Positions 8,056 to 11,125 of a DNA stretch of 11,125 nt are shown one piece after another. The stretch lies in assembly GCA_019594025.1 (NCBI GenBank), contig JAFDUB010000053.1, forward strand, positions 1-11,125, written 5' to 3'. Below the pieces are notes generated by a model. That model saw only the letters and a program-made list of their open reading frames with translations. It made no database searches and had not been told where the DNA came from. A program made the translations under genes and the position numbers. The first letter of the stretch is position 1, and every line of letters starts with the position of its first letter. The DNA comes from Thermoplasmata archaeon (GTDB taxonomy: Archaea; Thermoplasmatota; Thermoplasmata; Halarchaeoplasmatales; Halarchaeoplasmataceae).

Positions 8056-8110
8056 ATCTTATCCGACCCGGAAGGAGATCACATTTGAGAAGATGATAGT
8101 CGGCCAGTAA
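8048..8110 (+). pseudogene. 20-codon micro-ORF overlapping the small-subunit end; possible gene remnant
   Basis: A TTG at 8048 opens a +1-shifted frame that overlaps the last codons of the small subunit and runs 20 codons to TAA at 8108-8110. The predicted peptide contains TRKEITFEKMIVGQ, which reads like real protein and loosely recalls the N-terminus of MaoC-type hotdog hydratases (TFEDxxVGQ). GGAAGGAG lies inside it. It ends just before the TATA box of the next gene. It could be the stub of a gene lost by deletion, a leader peptide, or chance; family assignment is weak. Confidence 0.2.
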
Positions 8111-8111
8111 A

Positions 8112-8123
8112 ACAATTTATAAG
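8112..8123 (+). promoter_or_regulatory. Promoter of the second mevalonate kinase (leaderless)
   Basis: TTTATAAG (8116-8123), preceded by an A-rich BRE-like stretch (AAAACAA), is centred 26-27 nt before ATG 8146. This is the spacing expected if transcription starts at the A of the start codon. No Shine-Dalgarno sequence lies close to the ATG. The kinase can thus be expressed apart from the upstream operon. Confidence 0.65.
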
Positions 8124-8145
8124 TATCATACTACAATAACCCTCT

Positions 8146-9093
8146 ATGACATACTGCTCTACACCTGGTAAAGTGATATTATTTGGAGAACATGCTGTTC
8201 TCTACGGTGAACCCTCCATAGCGGTGGCGATAAACCGCAGGTTTTACTGCGATATAACCGAGTCAAAAAGAGATAGGACAACAGTAAACGGTTATCCTCT
8301 CGCCAGGAGATATCACAGCTATATCGTAGAGTGCTTGAATAAACTAGAGGTAGAAGATGAACTTGAGATCAAAACTGAAACCGAATTGGACAGCGGTACG
8401 GGCATGGGTTCCTCGGCAGCGATAACCGTAGCCATATTAGGTGCTCTCAGAAAATTACTAGGTGAAGATATATCTGAAGAGATCATCGCTAAAGACGCTT
8501 TCAGCGTTGAATTCGATGTGCAGGGGAATGCCAGCCCGATAGATACTTCCACATCTACACACGGCAGCGCCATCATGGTTTCAGAAAAAAAAGAAAAAAA
8601 TTTTTTATGGGATGTCGAGAAAGAAGGAAGGAGATGGAATATACACCATAGAGATGTCCCTGACTTAACTTTAGTCGTTGGGAACACCGGTGTTCATTCT
8701 CCTACTCCGCCTCTAGTAAAAAAGGTAAGAAAGTTTTATGAAAGAAGCAACTTTGCTAAAGAAGTAATACGTGACATAGGTGAGATAGTAAGAGAGAGCT
8801 GTGTTCTATTTGAAGAAGAAGATCTAGAGGGTTTAGGTGAATTGATGGACAAGAACCATCGACTACTTTCGATACTCGGCGTGAGTCATCCAAAATTGGA
8901 GAAGTTGATAAAAGGTGCAAGAAAATATTCTTACGGAGCCAAACTCACCGGTGCAGGGGGTGGAGGATCTATGATAGCCCTGACCGATCGGCCGGATAAA
9001 GTTGCTGATGTGATCAAGAAAAAAGGTGGCGAACCTTACGTCCTTGATTCAACAGATAAAGGTCTATCCTACCATGGAGGAAAGGAAATATAG
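8146..9093 (+). CDS. mvk: Mevalonate kinase (canonical archaeal type)
   Basis: A 315-residue GHMP kinase that phosphorylates mevalonate to mevalonate 5-phosphate, the first committed step to archaeal isoprenoids. All motifs are canonical: PGKVILFGEHAVLYG (7-21), GMGSSAA (86-92) for ATP phosphates, E122 and D133 in VEFDVQGNASPIDTSTSTHG (catalytic pair 11 residues apart), and KLTGAGGGGSMIAL (266-279). It resembles methanogen-type enzymes closely and is clearly more typical than the kinase at 3926. It has its own promoter and probably a leaderless mRNA. Its product feeds the dehydratase and decarboxylase encoded just upstream. A long A/T homopolymer stretch at 8585-8606 lies inside the gene, but the frame is intact. 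The convergent sepF gene ends 26 bases after its stop. Confidence 0.94.
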   Translation: MTYCSTPGKVILFGEHAVLYGEPSIAVAINRRFYCDITESKRDRTTVNGYPLARRYHSYIVECLNKLEVEDELEIKTETELDSGTGMGSSAAITVAILGALRKLLGEDISEEIIAKDAFSVEFDVQGNASPIDTSTSTHGSAIMVSEKKEKNFLWDVEKEGRRWNIHHRDVPDLTLVVGNTGVHSPTPPLVKKVRKFYERSNFAKEVIRDIGEIVRESCVLFEEEDLEGLGELMDKNHRLLSILGVSHPKLEKLIKGARKYSYGAKLTGAGGGGSMIALTDRPDKVADVIKKKGGEPYVLDSTDKGLSYHGGKEI

Positions 9094-9098
9094 TATGC

Positions 9099-9120
9099 GA
9101 AGGTAGTCCTTCCGTCGTTT
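9099..9120. terminator. Possible shared terminator between convergent genes
   Basis: GAAGG-TAGT-CCTTC (9099-9112) can form a 5-bp hairpin, followed on the plus strand by CGTCGTTTTAG. It sits in the 26-base gap between the mevalonate kinase stop and the sepF stop. The stem is short and archaeal termination mainly depends on T-tracts, so support is weak. Confidence 0.25.
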
Positions 9121-9503
9121 TAGAAGGGTTTGATCTTTTTTCTATCTATACCTATATCGTCTGGTGTTACCGCAATATAATTATGACCTATACCTGCTAT
9201 ATCTCCAGATACATCGCTGGCTAAGGCTTTCAGTTCGTCCTGGATCCTGGACATCGCTTCTTCGTTGCCCGCTACAGCCTCTACATCGACCAAGAGTATG
9301 TTACCGTTGTATACCTCTTCAGTTACCTCTCTTACGTCCTCATACCTGTGGACTTCGGCTATCTTTATCAATGTATCTGCGTCTATACCCTCCGTCTCTT
9401 CAACAAGGTGAGTAAGGTCTATGTACTCTTCAGAATCCAGCTGCGGTCCCTTTCCTTTTTTCTTCTTGAAATGGGTCTTCTTTTTGATGAAATCTCCTAT
9501 CAT
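9120..9503 (-). CDS. sepF: SepF, FtsZ membrane anchor of archaeal cell division
   Basis: A 127-residue archaeal SepF. In archaea with FtsZ, SepF tethers the division ring to the membrane. The N-terminus MIGDFIKKK followed by a lysine-rich linker fits the short amphipathic membrane-targeting helix. The globular domain starts near YIDL (about residues 26-29) and includes ADTLIKIAEVHRYEDV, NGNILLVDVEA, RIQDELKALASDVSGD and AGIGHNYIAVTPDDI, the DUF552/SepF beta-alpha pattern. The frame is open upstream to an ATG at 9677, but that 58-residue extension looks non-coding and crosses the promoter, so I reject it. ATG 9503 or GTG 9512 (adding MSS) is the likely start; no Shine-Dalgarno sequence is seen. 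It is convergent with the mevalonate kinase and divergent from tRNA-Gly. No ftsZ is visible nearby. Confidence 0.87.
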   Translation of the reverse strand: MIGDFIKKKTHFKKKKGKGPQLDSEEYIDLTHLVEETEGIDADTLIKIAEVHRYEDVREVTEEVYNGNILLVDVEAVAGNEEAMSRIQDELKALASDVSGDIAGIGHNYIAVTPDDIGIDRKKIKPF

Positions 9504-9537
9504 AGAGCTCACGTCTGACAGAGTGATTAGTAACGAA

Positions 9538-9547
9538 CAATAAAAAT
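9538..9547 (-). promoter_or_regulatory. Promoter of sepF
   Basis: On the minus strand, ATTTTTATTG (9538-9547) is a TATA-like box that predicts a start near 9516, only 4-13 nt before the two candidate sepF starts. This matches a leaderless or nearly leaderless mRNA and argues against the longer frame that begins upstream of it. Confidence 0.45.
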
Positions 9548-9640
9548 CTATCGGAAGAAATCGGCCGTAAAACGGTAAAAAAGGAGTAATCGTAAGAAGA
9601 TATGAGCTTGATCCTTCGATTTCTCTCCGGCAGTAAACAG

Positions 9641-9654
9641 AAAAGGTTAATATC
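9641..9654 (+). promoter_or_regulatory. Promoter of the tRNA-Gly gene
   Basis: AAAAGG followed by TTAATATC forms a BRE/TATA arrangement on the plus strand, centred near 9650. It predicts transcription from about 9677, two bases before the mature tRNA 5' end. Confidence 0.55.
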
Positions 9655-9678
9655 ACCTGTTTTTTTGTCATACGCAAA

Positions 9679-9752
9679 GCAGGCGTGATCTAGTCTGGTT
9701 AGGATCTGAGCCTTCCAAGCTCATTGGCCGGGTTCAAATCCCGGCGCCTGCA
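9679..9752 (+). tRNA. tRNA-Gly (anticodon UCC)
   Basis: A 74-base cloverleaf. The acceptor stem GCAGGCG (9679-9685) pairs perfectly with CGCCTGC (9745-9751), with discriminator A at 9752. The D stem is ATC/GAT. The anticodon stem TGAGC/GCTCA encloses the loop CTTCCAA, giving anticodon TCC (9714-9716), which reads glycine GGA. The T stem CCGGG/CCCGG encloses TTCAAAT. The variable loop has four bases. CCA is not encoded and there is no intron. It is transcribed away from sepF. Its 3' end is repeated 67 bases downstream. Confidence 0.95.
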
Positions 9753-9821
9753 CTCCATTTTTATCAAAAATGAGTGCAAAGACGGAATTGCGAATTCATG
9801 AGCTATTCCGGCGCCTGCACT
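9741..9821 (+). repeat. 14-base direct repeat of the tRNA-Gly 3' end (att-like)
   Basis: CCGGCGCCTGCACT occurs at 9741-9754, covering the tRNA T-arm/acceptor 3' end plus two flanking bases, and again at 9808-9821. Duplicated tRNA 3' ends are the usual footprint of integrases that use tRNA genes as attachment sites. The 53 bases between the copies are too short for an element, so this would be a scar, a minimal remnant or tandem att sites. The repeat is certain; its origin is inferred. Confidence 0.55.
9751..9776 (+). terminator. Hairpin and T-run directly after tRNA-Gly
   Basis: CACT-C-CATTTTT and AAAAATG-AGTG form an 11-bp stem with one bulged C and a 3-nt loop, starting at the last bases of the tRNA. 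The TTTTT run is a plausible termination signal for the tRNA transcript. Confidence 0.35.
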
Positions 9822-10063
9822 TCTTTTAGGGATTTGGACCTTGGTTGATCTTTTTCAATCGACTTCTTTCAAGTATACGTCGAATCTCGCCCCTCCCGAT
9901 CTTGTATTATTCGCAAAAAATTTCGTCAAGTCTAAAAGGGATTCTAAAAAGAAATCCTTTGATAGCAGGAATGAATTCCTGCGTGTCACGAGAGCTATGC
10001 TCGAAATGAAAAGAGGATCGAAAGTTCCTCTGTAATTTAAGTAGAGGGAATAATAATCATTCT
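9822..10063. other. Spacer without a convincing gene; three consecutive hairpins
   Basis: Together with the repeat region before it, this makes about 310 bases without a supported protein gene between the tRNA and the helix-turn-helix ORF. A TTG-initiated open frame on the plus strand (64 codons, 9841-10035) and an ATG-less minus-strand frame (9855 to about 10058) overlap; neither has a recognisable domain. The stretch 9936-10002 holds three inverted repeats: 9936-9943/9953-9960 (8 bp, one G-U), GCAGGAAT/ATTCCTGC (9965-9982) and GAGC/GCTC (9992-10002). They might be a structured RNA or remnants of mobile DNA. TAATTTAA near 10033-10040 is a weak TATA box for the next ORF. Confidence 0.3.
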
Positions 10064-10243
10064 ATGGGCCTAAACAACGAGGAAGTCAGAAAAATAGTGA
10101 GCTGGGTAGAAGACCAGGGATTATCTAGTGAACAGGCGGGAAAAGATTTCGATATTAGCCAACGCCGTATTCAACACCTAGCTAAGAAATGCAGAGAAAC
10201 TGGTGAGATTCCGAAGTTGAAGAAACGAGCTCGAAAACCATAA
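10064..10243 (+). CDS. Orphan helix-turn-helix protein, probable transposase N-terminal remnant
   Basis: A 59-codon ORF whose sequence is a homeodomain-like helix-turn-helix (SSEQAGKDFDISQRRIQHL, about 21-39) followed by CRETGEIPKLKKRARKP and a stop. The TGEIPxLKKxxRKP tail is like the boundary between the DNA-binding and DDE integrase parts of archaeal IS481/IS630-type transposases, but here the catalytic part is missing. The sequence after the stop does not continue as a transposase. A TATA-like TAATTTAA is centred about 27 nt before the ATG, so it might still be expressed as a small DNA-binding protein. The location, next to a tRNA 3'-end repeat, fits decayed mobile DNA. Assignment to an exact IS family is uncertain. 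Confidence 0.5.
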   Translation: MGLNNEEVRKIVSWVEDQGLSSEQAGKDFDISQRRIQHLAKKCRETGEIPKLKKRARKP

Positions 10244-10251
10244 GCAGATAT

Positions 10252-10295
10252 TGTAGTAACAACGATCAAAAATACTATTTTAGTGTAGTAACAAC
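10252..10295 (+). repeat. 12-base direct repeat TGTAGTAACAAC, two copies
   Basis: TGTAGTAACAAC occurs at 10252-10263 and exactly again at 10284-10295, 32 bases apart, that is about three helix turns. It lies between the helix-turn-helix ORF and the promoter of the ATPase gene. It may be a pair of regulator sites or a scar of mobile DNA; only the repeat itself is certain. Confidence 0.5.
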
Positions 10296-10310
10296 AACAT
10301 AACCCCAACG

Positions 10311-10318
10311 TTTTTATG
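10311..10318 (+). promoter_or_regulatory. Promoter of the ATPase gene
   Basis: TTTTTATG (10311-10318) is centred near 10314.5, about 29 nt before ATG 10344. This fits a leaderless or very short leader mRNA, and no Shine-Dalgarno sequence is present. The upstream 12-base direct repeats end 15 bases before this box. Confidence 0.45.
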
Positions 10319-10343
10319 TAACGAGTGCATTGACATCTCTGCT

Positions 10344-11125
10344 ATGGAAAGACAAGATGTTGTAGAAGAGCTCCGATTGCAGAATCCGTGGTGGGATACT
10401 GGCAAGGTAGATATAGCTGAAAGCATCATCCAAAGGGATCTGTTCGATGACTTGAAAAATAAGCTCGAAGAAAAAAGGATCATCAGTATCATCGGTTTGA
10501 GAAGGGTCGGGAAGACAACGCTTCTAAAACTCATGATCGAACATCTGTTAAAAGATATGGATCCTGAGAGGATATGTTACTTTTCTTTTGACCTCGCCGT
10601 AGAAGAAGACCCTCGAAGACTCATCAACATATTCTCAGAAGAGATAATTAAAGAACCTTATCTGCGATATGAAGATAAAGTTTATTTCTTCTTCGACGAG
10701 ATCCAGAAGGTCGAGGATTGGGGCGAGCAGTTGAAATCAATACAGGATAAAGATGTATCTGTAAAATTCGTGATAACCGGCTCCTCTTCTATGAATATCA
10801 CCAAGGGTGCCGGTGAAAGCTTGGTAGGAAGGACCGAGATAAACCGCTTGGCTCCCTTCAGTTTTAAGGAATACTTAAGATACGAAGGGGTTGAGATAAC
10901 GGAGGTAGATTTTGACGAAATTTATCATCCTGAAGATGCTTCCCTGTACAAAATAAAATTTAAAGAATATATGGAGAAAGGAGGTCTTCCTGAGTTGTAC
11001 TGTGATGGATCGATCGAGCTATTGAAGCAGATCGTAGATCTAGTGTTTTTCAGAGATATAGTAGAGATGTTCCCTGTCAAAAGAACGGAAGTCCTCAAAG
11101 GTATCTTTCGAGAGATCGTTGAAAA
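10344..11125 (+). CDS. AAA_14/DUF4143-type archaeal ATPase (partial, C-terminus off window)
   Basis: The first 260 codons of an ATPase that runs off the right edge. The P-loop is GLRRVGKTT (51-59) with Lys57, and Walker B is VYFFFDEIQ (113-121). ITGSSS (144-149) is the sensor segment, followed by GRTEINRLAPFSFKEYL (162-178), GGLPE (213-217) and VDLVFFRDIVEMF. This order is that of the predicted AAA_14 plus DUF4143 proteins, which are common, often multicopy, and of unsettled function in archaea and bacteria. They are often found in variable genome regions and sometimes proposed to act in defence or toxin-antitoxin settings. Its position beyond the tRNA repeat and transposase remnant agrees with accessory DNA. 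ATG 10344 fits the TATA box. About 100-150 residues, by typical family length, are missing beyond the window. Confidence 0.88.
   Translation, partial: MERQDVVEELRLQNPWWDTGKVDIAESIIQRDLFDDLKNKLEEKRIISIIGLRRVGKTTLLKLMIEHLLKDMDPERICYFSFDLAVEEDPRRLINIFSEEIIKEPYLRYEDKVYFFFDEIQKVEDWGEQLKSIQDKDVSVKFVITGSSSMNITKGAGESLVGRTEINRLAPFSFKEYLRYEGVEITEVDFDEIYHPEDASLYKIKFKEYMEKGGLPELYCDGSIELLKQIVDLVFFRDIVEMFPVKRTEVLKGIFREIVE

Noticed and set aside
9504..9677. 58-residue N-terminal extension of sepF from an upstream ATG
   Set aside because: It crosses the TATA-like box, is not coding-like, and would put the membrane-targeting helix in the middle of the protein.
9841..10035. TTG-started 64-codon plus-strand ORF
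   Set aside because: Serine/lysine-rich, no known motif, no ribosome binding site, and overlapped by palindromes and by an open frame on the other strand.
9855..10058. Minus-strand open frame ending in SGGARFDVYLKEVD
   Set aside because: The end loosely recalls the last strand of histidine-kinase ATPase domains, but the preceding sequence lacks the expected glycine-rich motifs and there is no ATG. It could be a remnant, but I cannot support it.

Overview
The window looks archaeal, most likely a Thermoplasmatota-like euryarchaeon. The evidence is a cluster of genes for the archaeal (phosphomevalonate dehydratase) type of mevalonate pathway, TATA-box promoters of archaeal form (several about 27 nt from the start codon, as expected for leaderless or short-leader mRNAs), a tRNA gene without encoded CCA, an archaeal SepF, and a very large secreted NosD-type beta-helix protein. 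The lineage is an inference from gene content and could not be tested here.

Region 1 (1-3731, minus strand): the first 1243 codons of a giant exported right-handed beta-helix protein. It is open without a stop across the whole region and runs off the left edge. Any open frames on the plus strand here are shadows of it. Region 2 (3732-3925) is a divergent intergenic spacer with a promoter on each side and overlapping inverted repeats between them.

Region 3 (3926-8055, plus strand) is a tight operon: a divergent GHMP/mevalonate kinase, a UbiD-family decarboxylase (probable trans-anhydromevalonate 5-phosphate decarboxylase), a small LpdD-like protein (the family linked to prenylated-FMN handling), and the large and small subunits of the aconitase-X-type phosphomevalonate dehydratase. 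The genes overlap by 4, 17 and 10 bases or abut. A second, canonical mevalonate kinase (8146-9093) follows under its own promoter. Together they would take mevalonate to mevalonate 5-phosphate, then trans-anhydromevalonate 5-phosphate, then isopentenyl phosphate, the precursor of archaeal lipids. The last enzyme, isopentenyl phosphate kinase, and the prenyl-FMN synthase UbiX are not in the window.

Region 4 (9120-9752): sepF on the minus strand, convergent with the kinase, and a tRNA-Gly(UCC) gene divergent from sepF. Region 5 (9753-11125) looks like accessory DNA. A 14-base copy of the tRNA 3' end lies 67 bases downstream, as left by integration into a tRNA gene. It is followed by a stretch with several inverted repeats and no convincing gene, an orphan 59-residue transposase-like helix-turn-helix, a 12-base direct repeat, and the first 260 codons of an AAA_14/DUF4143-type ATPase that runs off the right edge.
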